Assembly: GCA_910584865.1 (NCBI GenBank)
Contig: CAJUCE010000006.1
Location: 93,181 to 157,180, forward strand
Length of the DNA stretch: 64,000 nucleotides
From: an uncultured Acetatifactor sp.
GTDB taxonomy: Bacteria > Bacillota > Clostridia > Lachnospirales > Lachnospiraceae
Direction: 5' to 3'
Part shown: positions 45,522 to 53,967 of the stretch, piece by piece
Numbering within the stretch: the stretch's first letter is position 1
Layout: the number at the start of each line of letters is the position of its first letter
The notes under the pieces: generated by a model
What the model saw: the letters and a program-made list of their open reading frames with translations, nothing else
Databases searched by the model: none
What the model was told of the DNA's origin: nothing
Made by a program: the position numbers and the translations under genes

Positions 45522-45625
45522 TCCGAATCTCTCACCGGACAAATGTGCCGGACGTTGGCGGACAACAGAAAAATCCGAATCTCTTACCGGACGAATGTGC
45601 CGGACGTTGGCGGACAACAGAAAAA
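45522..45625. repeat. two tandem 52-bp modules
   Basis: The copies differ at about two positions (CTCACCGGACA versus CTTACCGGACG). Both end in GGCGGACAACAGAAAAA. The period of 52 is not a multiple of three, consistent with a non-coding element. Confidence 0.88.
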
Positions 45626-45634
45626 TTAGTCATT

Positions 45635-45677
45635 AAAAGAGAGTTGATGATACTGCGGTATTGCAGCTCTCTTTTTT
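45635..45677 (+). terminator. rho-independent terminator
   Basis: AAAAGAGAGTTG pairs with CAGCTCTCTTTT over 12 bases, an inner ATAC/GTAT stem closes the loop, and T residues follow. Confidence 0.85.
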
Positions 45678-45806
45678 CATCTATATCCTGCCGCTGCAGG
45701 TCACTTTTTCTTATCTTTTGATTTTACCGCATTCCGTTCCTTCCGATTCTTATCGCATCCCGCTCCTGCCATATAATTACTTCTGAATTTCTTGAAAGGA
45801 ATATCT

Positions 45807-46505
45807 ATGACACACTTTACATACAGCAAAAAAGATGCCATACGGATTATCACCAAAGCCGCAAAGGACTATGAGCGCCTGCTTGAAAACCAGAACTTCC
45901 TTTTTATATACAGAAACCGAAGCACCCGCCATATTGAGCACTTCCAGACCCTCTTCACTGCCCGGAATTTCCAACACCTGACCGGGATTCATCTGATGGA
46001 TAAAGACGGCAGACAGGTTAAAAACAACATTCAATTCTACGCAAAATGCATCCGCAACAGGCTTTCGGAAACGGAAATCCGTTTCAAGCCAGACGGCACC
46101 ACCCCGTTAAAATTAACCGCCCTGCCACGGGTCATCAACTTCCTCAGTTCATCCAAAATGGCTGCCGTCTATCACGAAATCAGGCCAAAGCTTGCAGTGG
46201 ACATACTCGCCGGAACTACCAACTTCTGCCTGGGCTTCACCTGTGACAAAAGGGGATATTACATGCCCAGTTCAGCTCTCCTGGAAGACATCCGCAAGTT
46301 ATCCAGGGAGTCGCACCAGATTCTTGCCATCCTCTCAAAACCGGCCTCAGCCAGCACACCCCGATATCAAAACATCCGATACCTGGCAAAAGGAGTCCAA
46401 CTGGAAAAGCTCCCTCTTCTGCCCTGCTTGAACGCCCTCCTGGAGCTTAATCTGCAATATAGTTACCAGTTTGAGCCGCAGATTAACCACAATTTAGTCT
46501 GCTGA
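45807..46505 (+). CDS. PBECR4-domain protein
   Basis: A 232-residue single-domain protein: THFTYSKKDAIRIITKAAKD, then FQHLTGIHLMDKDGRQVKNN, SKMAAVYHEIRPKLAVD, and GTTNFCLGF with YYMPSSALLEDIRK. I recall this as PBECR4, one of the barnase/EndoU/colicin/RelE-like nuclease families described from phage and toxin contexts. Its activity is unproven. ATG 45807 has AAAGGA upstream; an in-frame ATG at 45792 is weaker. No antitoxin-like gene is adjacent; the repeat-containing small RNA lies just upstream on the same strand. Confidence 0.72.
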   Translation: MTHFTYSKKDAIRIITKAAKDYERLLENQNFLFIYRNRSTRHIEHFQTLFTARNFQHLTGIHLMDKDGRQVKNNIQFYAKCIRNRLSETEIRFKPDGTTPLKLTALPRVINFLSSSKMAAVYHEIRPKLAVDILAGTTNFCLGFTCDKRGYYMPSSALLEDIRKLSRESHQILAILSKPASASTPRYQNIRYLAKGVQLEKLPLLPCLNALLELNLQYSYQFEPQINHNLVC

Positions 46506-46529
46506 CCGGCCCGCTGCTTCAGCCGCGGC

Positions 46530-48617
46530 TTAGCCCACAAACAGGCTCCCCACCTGGAACACAATTGTTGACACCGTCCAGGCCAAGATAATCTGAAATG
46601 CCATCATCTTCATCGTAAACTTCCAGGAGCCACTCTCCTTTTTAATGGTGGCCACCGTCGCCACACAAGGGACATACAGCAGGCAAAACAGCATCAGGCA
46701 ATAGGCGTTCAGCGGCCCGAAGCCCGGGTTAAACTGATGAATATTGTCCACAATGGCAGCCATGCCCGCATCGGAATTGGCGTTGGCCACGCCGAACAGT
46801 ACCGCGAAACTGGACACCACCACTTCCTTTGCCGAGATTCCCGACAGCAGCGCCACACCGATCTGCCACATGCCAAGCCCCGCCGGAGCCAGAACAGGCA
46901 CAAGCAGCCGTCCCAGGCCTGCGCCGAAGCTGTCCGCCGGATTCTCCACCATGCCCGTGAACCCGAAATTCAGCACAAACCAGATCACAATGGACGCGAT
47001 AAAAATTGTAGTCCCTGCCTTGGTGAGATAGTCTTTCAGCTTGTTCCATACGTAAATACGTATTGTTCTGGCATTCGGCCGCTTATACTCCGGCAGTTCT
47101 ATCAGAAGGGAATCGTTGGCCTTCCCTTTCTCCAGGCGGTTTATCACAAGCGCCGCCAGTATGGCAATGGCCATCCCCACCACATACATGGAGAATGCCG
47201 CCACCGCAGCACAGTCCGGGAAAAACATGTCGGAAAACAGCACATACACCGGCAGCCTGGCGGAGCAGGACATAAAAGGCGTCACCAACATGGTCTTTCG
47301 CCTGTCGTGTTCGGTCTCCAGGGCCCTTGTGGCCATAATGGCGGGTACCGTGCAGCCGAAACCCAGTATCATGGGCAGAAAGGCTTTGCCGGATAACCCC
47401 ACCTTTCCCATGACGGAATCCATCACGTAAGCTACCCTGGCCATATACCCGCTGTCCTCCAATATGGCCAGAGCCAGAAACAGGATAAAAATATTGGGAA
47501 TAAAAGTAAGGATGCCTCCCACGCCCGCTATGATGCCTTCCACAATCAGGGATTCCAGCCACCCGCTGACCCCGATTCCCTGCAGGATGGCCGCCGCGCC
47601 CCCGGACACTGCGTCAAGCCCGGTCTCAAACACTCCCTTCAGAATGTCTCCCACGGTAAACGTGAGGAAAAACACAAAGCACATAATCAGCAGAAACACC
47701 GGAATTCCCCACACGGGATGGGTCAGAAGCCGGTCTATTTTATCCGTGGAGGCCGCCTTTTTACTCTTGTTGAAAAGGGTTTCCTTCATCACCTTTTCAA
47801 TATAGGCATACTTGCACTGTATAATTTCCTTCTCATAACTCCTGTCCGCCACATGGATCACAGACATGGGATGTTCCTTTTTTACCTCCTCGTCATCTTC
47901 CAGTATCTTGATGGCATGCCATCTGGCGGAAGAATGGTCCGGATAGCTCTCCTGCATCATGCCTTCCAGTGTCTGGATCTTCTCTTCGATCTGCGGCGGA
48001 TAATCCAGAATGTAGTCCTCCATCCCCTCCTCGCAGTGGTGGATCACCGCATGAAGCAGAATATCCAGTCCGGTGCGCCTGGCCGCCGAAACAGGCACTA
48101 CCGGAATATTTCCCAACATTTCGGGCAGACGGTGCATGTCGATCTCCATCCCCCGCTCTTCCACCACGTCCATCATGTTCAGCGCCAGGACGATGGGCTT
48201 CCCAAGTTCCAGAAGCTGCAGGGTCAGGTACAGGTTCCGCTCCAGGGAGGACGCGTCCACCACGTTTATGATGGCATCAATGTCGTCATCCATGGCACAT
48301 TTCCTGGTGACCTTCTCCTCAATGGTATAGCAGGTCAGGGAGTAGATTCCCGGCGTGTCCACAATGGTGATATCGGTATCCTCATAGCTTGTCTCGCCTT
48401 CCATCCGCTCCACTGTAACCCCGGGCCAGTTTGCAACCTTCAGCCTGGAGCCGGTAAGGGCGTTGAAGAGGGTTGTCTTGCCGCAGTTGGGGTTGCCGAT
48501 GCAGGCTACGTTGATGTGTTTTTTCTGATTTTGAGATTTCCTGTTTTCTTTGCCTGTGTTATCCGCGCTTTCTTTTCTGTTTTTTTGATTTCTGTCATCC
48601 TGTGTATTGTGATTCAC
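46530..48617 (-). CDS. feoB: ferrous iron transport protein B
   Basis: A GTPase-coupled Fe2+ permease of the cytoplasmic membrane. The 695 residues show a Lys/Asn/Gln-rich N-terminal extension (1-33), the G1 loop GNPNCGKTT, the NWPGVTVE switch, DTPGIYSL (G3) and ALNMMD (G4), then membrane helices with gate motifs such as FGCTVPAIMATR. The N-terminal extension is unusually hydrophilic. It follows feoA by 41 bases and is cotranscribed. Confidence 0.96.
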   Translation of the reverse strand: MNHNTQDDRNQKNRKESADNTGKENRKSQNQKKHINVACIGNPNCGKTTLFNALTGSRLKVANWPGVTVERMEGETSYEDTDITIVDTPGIYSLTCYTIEEKVTRKCAMDDDIDAIINVVDASSLERNLYLTLQLLELGKPIVLALNMMDVVEERGMEIDMHRLPEMLGNIPVVPVSAARRTGLDILLHAVIHHCEEGMEDYILDYPPQIEEKIQTLEGMMQESYPDHSSARWHAIKILEDDEEVKKEHPMSVIHVADRSYEKEIIQCKYAYIEKVMKETLFNKSKKAASTDKIDRLLTHPVWGIPVFLLIMCFVFFLTFTVGDILKGVFETGLDAVSGGAAAILQGIGVSGWLESLIVEGIIAGVGGILTFIPNIFILFLALAILEDSGYMARVAYVMDSVMGKVGLSGKAFLPMILGFGCTVPAIMATRALETEHDRRKTMLVTPFMSCSARLPVYVLFSDMFFPDCAAVAAFSMYVVGMAIAILAALVINRLEKGKANDSLLIELPEYKRPNARTIRIYVWNKLKDYLTKAGTTIFIASIVIWFVLNFGFTGMVENPADSFGAGLGRLLVPVLAPAGLGMWQIGVALLSGISAKEVVVSSFAVLFGVANANSDAGMAAIVDNIHQFNPGFGPLNAYCLMLFCLLYVPCVATVATIKKESGSWKFTMKMMAFQIILAWTVSTIVFQVGSLFVG

Positions 48618-48658
48618 GGATTTCGCCTCCTGATTCTATGAACTGTAAAAATCCCCAA

Positions 48659-48892
48659 TTATGCCGAACAGCTGCTGACCTCGATACTGGAAGAAATATG
48701 CTTCCCCAGAGCCAGGCGCGTACCCCTCACCTGGATGATCAGCGCCCCCTTGTTTTTCCGGTTTAACACATTCACGATGGTTCCGTCGTTTAACCCAAGC
48801 GCCTGCAGCCGCCTGGTAATGGCAGGCTCCACGTAAAGCCCCTCTATACAGTAGCTGCCGCCCTTCTGTGCCTCATATAGCGTCATATGCAT
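48659..48892 (-). CDS. feoA: ferrous iron transport protein A
   Basis: A 77-residue SH3-like protein that supports FeoB. It shows YCIEGLYVEPAITRRLQALG, LNDGTIVNVLNRKNKGALII and RLALGKHISSSIEV. Family members are 70-80 residues long, and the promoter at 48968-48996 serves feoA-feoB. A small hairpin, TTGCGG/CCGCAA, lies in the leader. No certain Fur or IdeR box was seen. Confidence 0.93.
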   Translation of the reverse strand: MHMTLYEAQKGGSYCIEGLYVEPAITRRLQALGLNDGTIVNVLNRKNKGALIIQVRGTRLALGKHISSSIEVSSCSA

Positions 48893-48967
48893 CCACTCTT
48901 TTCTGTTGTTTATTTGCGGATTCCCGCAATGGTTTTATTTTCATTCAAAATCCCTTCAACCAAAAAT

Positions 48968-48996
48968 ATCATAGCACGAATGAAGACTTTACGCAA
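48968..48996 (-). promoter_or_regulatory. promoter of feoAB
   Basis: TTGCGT (48996-48991), a 17-base spacer and TATGAT (48973-48968) on the minus strand. Confidence 0.65.
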
Positions 48997-49062
48997 CTGA
49001 TTCCAGTTTGTCCTGCCTGTAATTACACAGCTTAACAGCTTTGCAATTGCCCTGGCCTGCAG

Positions 49063-49794
49063 TCACAGGCAGATTACCTGACAGGGCCGGATATCCGTGT
49101 CCTCCCCGGGCAGTTTATCCACCATCTGGCATCTGTAGCCCACCGCTATGGTGCGCAGCCACAGCCCCGGCTTATCCGCCAGATACCTGTCATAGAATCC
49201 CCGGCCATATCCCAGGCGGGTACGGTATCTGTCAAACGCAACCCCCGGCATCAGCATCAGTGTCTGCTCCGCTGTCTCCCCGGAGTACACATAGATTTCC
49301 GTGGTTCCGGCAGGCTCCGGAATTCCCCTGTATCCTGGTTCCAGATCCCCTGGGGATGTGATTCTGTAAAATTCCATATAATGGGGTGCCCGGCACTCCG
49401 TCCTTCCGCCCTTTCCGGCAAATTCTTTCCGCAGGTAAAGCCGTCCACGCTCCCCAATAGCTTTCTGATGCTCTGGTAACTTCTTTTCAGAATCCGGCTG
49501 TGTATCAAAAAAACTCTGCCCCGCTCCCGGCTGTATTTCAGGGAACCCGGAAAGTACTTTGGGCACATAAACCTTCTTTCCCGCCTTCCACGCCTCCTTC
49601 ATGATTTCCGTGGTGGATATCTCGCTTCCGTAGCTGACGAAACACAGCAGTTTGTCCGCCCTGTAATACCACTGGTGCCCCAGAATCCGCTCCGTCAGCA
49701 GCAGGGAAGCCCTTTTTTGTTCCCCGCTGTCCAAATCGTCCCTTATGGCCAGTATTCTTTTTCTGATGTTCCTTTTCTCTGCCCTGATATCCAT
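49063..49794 (-). CDS. 5-formyltetrahydrofolate cyclo-ligase with inserted segment
   Basis: Converts 5-formyl-THF to 5,10-methenyl-THF using ATP. Recognisable parts are the start RAEKRNIRKRILAIRDDL, then FVSYGSEISTTEI, GKKVYVPKV, EFYRITSPGDLEPGYRGIPE, MLMPGVAFDRYRTRLGYGRG and FYDRYL. A hydrophilic stretch of roughly 55 residues (SGFPEIQPGAGQSFF to CRAPHY) splits PKV from MEFYRI, where family members run straight through. ATG 49794 gives the usual start; the frame extends to 49875 without a ribosome binding site. Whether the insert disturbs the fold is unknown. Confidence 0.85.
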   Translation of the reverse strand: MDIRAEKRNIRKRILAIRDDLDSGEQKRASLLLTERILGHQWYYRADKLLCFVSYGSEISTTEIMKEAWKAGKKVYVPKVLSGFPEIQPGAGQSFFDTQPDSEKKLPEHQKAIGERGRLYLRKEFAGKGGRTECRAPHYMEFYRITSPGDLEPGYRGIPEPAGTTEIYVYSGETAEQTLMLMPGVAFDRYRTRLGYGRGFYDRYLADKPGLWLRTIAVGYRCQMVDKLPGEDTDIRPCQVICL

Positions 49795-49986
49795 TTCCGT
49801 CTGCAGCCTCTCTTCCTGATTTTCATCATACCACGAGGCTGAATGAATCACAATTCTTTTTTTATTGACATCCATAATCTATTGCCGCAACGACATTCTG
49901 TATTTCCAACTTACAATACACTTTCCAATATGTTAAATCAGCATTACTAAAAAATGTGCAAATGCACAGAAAGAAGAAGCGGTTCT

Positions 49987-50076
49987 ATGGAAATCAAAAG
50001 GGACTCCTACCTGGAGCAACTGAAAATAAGAAGAATGAAATCTGAATTGTACGATTTCAGCAACATGATTAGCTAA
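49987..50076 (+). pseudogene. N-terminal remnant of an AAA ATPase (DUF4143-type)
   Basis: The 29-codon frame begins MEIKRDSYLEQL, as I recall for AAA-14/DUF4143 ATPases, and then diverges before any P-loop. It lies alone between the cyclo-ligase and histidine-kinase genes. Too short for certainty. Confidence 0.4.
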
Positions 50077-50084
50077 AACATATA

Positions 50085-50113
50085 GGAACCCCGGCCCGAA
50101 AGCCAGGGTTCCC
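50085..50113. terminator. strong hairpin downstream of the sensor kinase
   Basis: GGAACCCCGGC and GCCAGGGTTCC are near-perfect arms around a short loop. The T-run is weak in both directions, but the position after the kinase stop supports termination. Confidence 0.6.
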
Positions 50114-50170
50114 TTTATCACATTTCCTGTAAAATATCTTGCCTGCACCGTTAACTGTCTTCCCATCCCC

Positions 50171-52753
50171 TCACAGGCCAAAGGGCGGTATCTCCATATA
50201 GGAACTTCCGGACACCGCCATATGCCAGGTGGTAGTCACCTTAAACAAATCACCGTCCACCTCCAGTTCCAATACACCTCCCTGGAGCTCCGTGAAGCTC
50301 TTTGCGATGGCAAGCCCCAGGCCGCTGCCCTCCGTGTTACGGGAGGCGTCCCCACGCACGAAGCGCTCCGTCAACTCCGAGGAATCCACCGTGATTTCCT
50401 GAGCGGAAATATTCTTCAGAGTTATCACCACTGTGTCGTCAATCCGAAAACCGTTCACATAGACCCGGGTGCCGGGAAGTGCGTATTTTGCAATATTTCC
50501 AAACAGATTTTCGTATACTCTGTAGGTCTTCTGGCTGTCCAGGGGCAGGATGACTTTCTCCTCCGTCAGGTTCATCCGCACGTCCAGCCCGGACTCCCCC
50601 AGTTTGTCGGACATTTCAAAGGCCACCTGCTTCACCAGGTTCATGATGTCCACATCCATGATGTTCAGGGTGACATTCTGGGAACTGGCCTTGCTGAACT
50701 CAAACAAATCTTCTATCAGGCCCTTCAGGCGCAGGGATTTCCGCTCCAGTGTGGCCAGGTAGTCTCTGCGCTGTTCCTCGGTAATCCCTTCCACTTTCAG
50801 CAGGTTCACGTAGGTGATGATGGCCGTCAGGGGGGTCTTCAGGTCATGGGACATATTCGTCACCAACTCTACTTTCATGCGCTGGCTCCTGACCTCCGCG
50901 TCCACCGCCTTCTGCAGCCCGTCCTGAATCTTGTAAACCTGTTCCCGAAAGGGTTCAAAGACGCCGAGGTCTTCGTTTATGACCACATCCAGGCGTCCCT
51001 CCGCAATCTGGTCCACCGCCTTCAGGAGAATCCGGTAGCGCTTCTGCAGCTCGCTGACATATCTTCGTAAAATCACATACAATACCAGGGAGTACACTAC
51101 CGTGATGCCGAATCCGCCCACCCAGAAGCAGCTGATTACAAACAGGATAATCCCGTTGAGCACTAACAGTTTGATAATGGTTCTATTGGCATTCCGTGTC
51201 AGATCCATATGGGCCACCGCCTCATAAATATCCGCCGCTTTTCCCTTCATAAAAGGGAAAAAGCGATAAATCAGGCATCTGCGGCGGATATAGCCCCTCA
51301 AGCCGAACTCGCCCAGAGCTCTGGCACAGACGCCCACATACCAACAGCAGAAGAAAAACGCAGTGAGCGCCGACAGGTTGCACATATATACCAGGAAATC
51401 CGCTACATCTGGCGGACAAGCCAAATACTCCTGAAACGCCCCCCCTGCCTCGCCGCTGGCCACATGGGCAACCATGTTGACCACAGGCTCCTCTATGGCA
51501 CAGAGCAGGATACCGAACAGGAACAGCAGCTCAAAGGGAACGCAGCATATTTTCTCATCCTTCCAGGGCTTCGTCTTCCCCATTACCGGCAGGAAGCATC
51601 CAAGCAGCGCCAGGAACAGCATACCCAGAATCAGAATGCCGCCCAGGCCGGAGTCCAGGTAAGCGGATGTGTCGTTCCCCCAGCTGCGCCTGCAATTATA
51701 AAAATACAGTCCCATTTCATTATTGTCAACAGTGCCCGCATGAAAATAGTTCTTCCTCTCCTTCCAGTCCTCCGCGCGGATGGAGAAGGTCACCGTGCAG
51801 TCCGCAGGCCCCCTGATGCCGCCGTACTGGCAAAACACCTTCATGGCACTGCCCAGCATACTCTTCGCCAGATTGTCACGTATCACCTCATTGCCGGCTT
51901 TGCGCACCGTACTTTCGTCTCCTCCCCGGACAATATCCCCCACGGTGGCGTTTCCTGCACTGTCAAAGCGAAAGCTGATGAGGAACTGCTGAAGGGCCGG
52001 ATCCAGGTTTCTGTCTTCCTCGGACATATTGGTAAGAAACTTCCCTGTCGCATTGTCTACAATCAGGTAGTCGTAGCACAGGTTCAGCTCCCGGAAACTT
52101 GATTCTATGGACTGGAAATAACTGTCGAACCGCTCCATCTCGCTTTCCAGGGAGTAGCATTCATCCCTGGTCAGATTACAGGCAAGCATGCTGTCCACAT
52201 ATTCCTCCGGCCATTCCCTCACCGCCACACCCATGCTGTCTGCATAGGCCCGCAGCGTCTCTTCGTCCAGGCTCTCCGCCTCCCCGGCATCTTCCTGCCA
52301 GGTCTCGGTCCGGCTTCCGTTGTCGGCGTTCTCCTCCATGGCGGATTCCTCCACTAAATCCAACAGGAAAAGGTAATCGTCCCGTTTCTTATCGTCCGAA
52401 ATCCACTGGTAACCCTCATCCCCCTCAAGGTAAATATCCCTGTATCCCGCGGTTTCCTTCTGACGGGAATTGTACAGATCCCGGTAGAGCAGGTAACAGC
52501 TCTGGTAGAGCCACCCGATGCTTTCCGTGCTGTCCGTGGGGCTTTCCTGGTATTTGTCCGCCCTGGCCCGGAATATGCCGTAGAATCCGGAGAAAACCAT
52601 CCCACAGGCCAGAGAGACCACAAGCCCCCTTGACAGCCAGGGCTTCTCCTGCCAAAACCTGCCGGGCAGGCTCTTTTCCGGCTTTTTCTGTTCCTGAAGA
52701 GGTATCCGCTCCAGGAATTCCGACTGATTTTTGTTCTTCTTAAACAGACCCAT
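50171..52753 (-). CDS. large membrane sensor histidine kinase
   Basis: An 860-residue sensor. A membrane helix near 45-67 is followed by a long extracytoplasmic region (to about 370), several further helices (about 375-560), then the kinase core: MSHDLKTPLTAIITYVNLL with the phospho-accepting His, an N box and GSGLGLAIAKSFTELQGG. It autophosphorylates and passes phosphate to the regulator encoded just upstream. ATG 52753 (MGLFKKNKNQ) has GGAGG 6-7 bases upstream; a longer frame to 52801 is less supported. The signal sensed is not evident. Confidence 0.88.
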   Translation of the reverse strand: MGLFKKNKNQSEFLERIPLQEQKKPEKSLPGRFWQEKPWLSRGLVVSLACGMVFSGFYGIFRARADKYQESPTDSTESIGWLYQSCYLLYRDLYNSRQKETAGYRDIYLEGDEGYQWISDDKKRDDYLFLLDLVEESAMEENADNGSRTETWQEDAGEAESLDEETLRAYADSMGVAVREWPEEYVDSMLACNLTRDECYSLESEMERFDSYFQSIESSFRELNLCYDYLIVDNATGKFLTNMSEEDRNLDPALQQFLISFRFDSAGNATVGDIVRGGDESTVRKAGNEVIRDNLAKSMLGSAMKVFCQYGGIRGPADCTVTFSIRAEDWKERKNYFHAGTVDNNEMGLYFYNCRRSWGNDTSAYLDSGLGGILILGMLFLALLGCFLPVMGKTKPWKDEKICCVPFELLFLFGILLCAIEEPVVNMVAHVASGEAGGAFQEYLACPPDVADFLVYMCNLSALTAFFFCCWYVGVCARALGEFGLRGYIRRRCLIYRFFPFMKGKAADIYEAVAHMDLTRNANRTIIKLLVLNGIILFVISCFWVGGFGITVVYSLVLYVILRRYVSELQKRYRILLKAVDQIAEGRLDVVINEDLGVFEPFREQVYKIQDGLQKAVDAEVRSQRMKVELVTNMSHDLKTPLTAIITYVNLLKVEGITEEQRRDYLATLERKSLRLKGLIEDLFEFSKASSQNVTLNIMDVDIMNLVKQVAFEMSDKLGESGLDVRMNLTEEKVILPLDSQKTYRVYENLFGNIAKYALPGTRVYVNGFRIDDTVVITLKNISAQEITVDSSELTERFVRGDASRNTEGSGLGLAIAKSFTELQGGVLELEVDGDLFKVTTTWHMAVSGSSYMEIPPFGL

Positions 52754-52984
52754 ATTCCCCTCCCGACTGTTCCCGGCCATTTTACGGCTCTGGCGCAACA
52801 ATTAAGTTTCTACCTGTGTGAAGCTGTATTGCCGTGTCGGCTCTTCTGCGGCTATCCGCACTGACCGTTTAGATATCATCTTCTGCGGCTGTCTGTTAAA
52901 TTTCCATGGCAATTTATCTGCATCATTCCACGGCAGCTGTTGTATATTAACCTCTGCATGCTGTTTGCTGCATTTCTGCTTCAG

Positions 52985-53695
52985 CTACTGCCTGTCGATT
53001 TTATAGCCCACACCCCAAACCACCTTCAGATACTTGGGGTTCTTGGGGTCTATCTCAATTTTTTCCCGGATATTCCGCACATGGACCATGATGGTATCCG
53101 TGTTCACGGCCTTCTCATTCCAGATCCGTTCATAAATCTCGTCCGCGGAAAACACCCTGCCCGGATTCTTGATGAGCAGCTGCACAATCTTAAACTCCAT
53201 GGGCGTGAGCTTCACCGGTTCCCCGTCCACGCTGACCTGCACGGTGTCCTCGTTCAGCTCCAGGCCGCCGATGGTATAGATATGGTCTTTATTCCCGTCC
53301 TCCTTCAGGGCGGACAGGTACTTGGAATACCGGCGCAGATGGGAATTGACCCGGGCCAGCAGCTCCAGGGGCGTGAAAGGCTTGGTCACATAGTCGTCCG
53401 CCCCCATGTTCAGTCCCATGATTTTGTCCACTTCCTCGGATTTGGCGGACAGCATGATGACCGGAAATTCGTATTCTTTTGAGCGCAGCTTCATCAGCAT
53501 GGTGACGCCGTCCATGACCGGCATCATGATGTCCACGATGGCCAGGTGGATTTCCTCCTTCTCTATCACCTTCAGCCCCTCCGCCCCGTTGGCAGCCTGG
53601 TATACCTCATAGCCCTGGTTCTTCAGGTAGATTTCAATGCCCTCCCGGATAGCCTTGTCGTCCTCCACTACAAGGATGTGGTACTTCTGTTCCAT
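52985..53695 (-). CDS. OmpR/PhoB-family response regulator
   Basis: A 236-residue regulator: receiver domain (residues 1-120, VVEDDKAIREG, phospho-acceptor in LAIVDIMMPVMDG, KPFTPLELL) and a winged-helix DNA-binding domain (about 138-236, LTPMEFKIVQLLIKNPGRVF; MVHVRNIREKIE). It is the partner of the sensor kinase, which starts 231 bases downstream. The gap between them shows no convincing gene. Confidence 0.93.
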   Translation of the reverse strand: MEQKYHILVVEDDKAIREGIEIYLKNQGYEVYQAANGAEGLKVIEKEEIHLAIVDIMMPVMDGVTMLMKLRSKEYEFPVIMLSAKSEEVDKIMGLNMGADDYVTKPFTPLELLARVNSHLRRYSKYLSALKEDGNKDHIYTIGGLELNEDTVQVSVDGEPVKLTPMEFKIVQLLIKNPGRVFSADEIYERIWNEKAVNTDTIMVHVRNIREKIEIDPKNPKYLKVVWGVGYKIDRQ

Positions 53696-53759
53696 ATGAT
53701 GTCCTCCCTTATTCCGTCATACGGATTCCGGCTGCCGCTGTCCTCCCCCAGGTCAGCAT

Positions 53760-53873
53760 ACGTCCTGCTTTTCCCGGGTAACTGCCGACTTCCGGGTATC
53801 GCCCAGAGGTTGGTATACATCCTGCATTTCCAGGTTACTGCCAATTTCCGGGTATCGCCCAGTAGCTGCTGTC
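53760..53873. repeat. two tandem units of about 57 bp
   Basis: Imperfect copies share CGTCCTGC/CATCCTGC, GGTAACTGCC/GGTTACTGCC and TTCCGGGTATCGCCCAG. They lie between the response-regulator start and the glycosyltransferase stop, with a one-base indel between copies. Confidence 0.7.
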
Positions 53874-53967
53874 AGGGTTCGGTTATGTTCTGGCTTTCCG
53901 CTGCATTCGTTTTTCTCAAAATGAAATACATGCTGATACAATCTGGCTTCCCGACATACTCCATCAT

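Larger units (their letters stand above)
45484..45677 (+). ncRNA. predicted small RNA or leader RNA with two repeat modules
   Basis: A strong promoter, about 190 bases without a convincing gene, and a strong terminator define a short transcript. Its body contains two nearly identical 52-base modules (45522-45573, 45574-45625), each with CACCGG...GTGCCGG that can pair locally. It may be a free small RNA or an attenuating leader of the PBECR4 gene that begins 130 bases beyond the terminator. It fits no riboswitch class I can recall. Confidence 0.5.

Noticed and set aside
45522..45625. Guanidine-II (mini-ykkC) or other tandem-hairpin riboswitch
   Set aside because: The loops lack the conserved ACGR tetraloops and the downstream gene is not a transporter or carboxylase.
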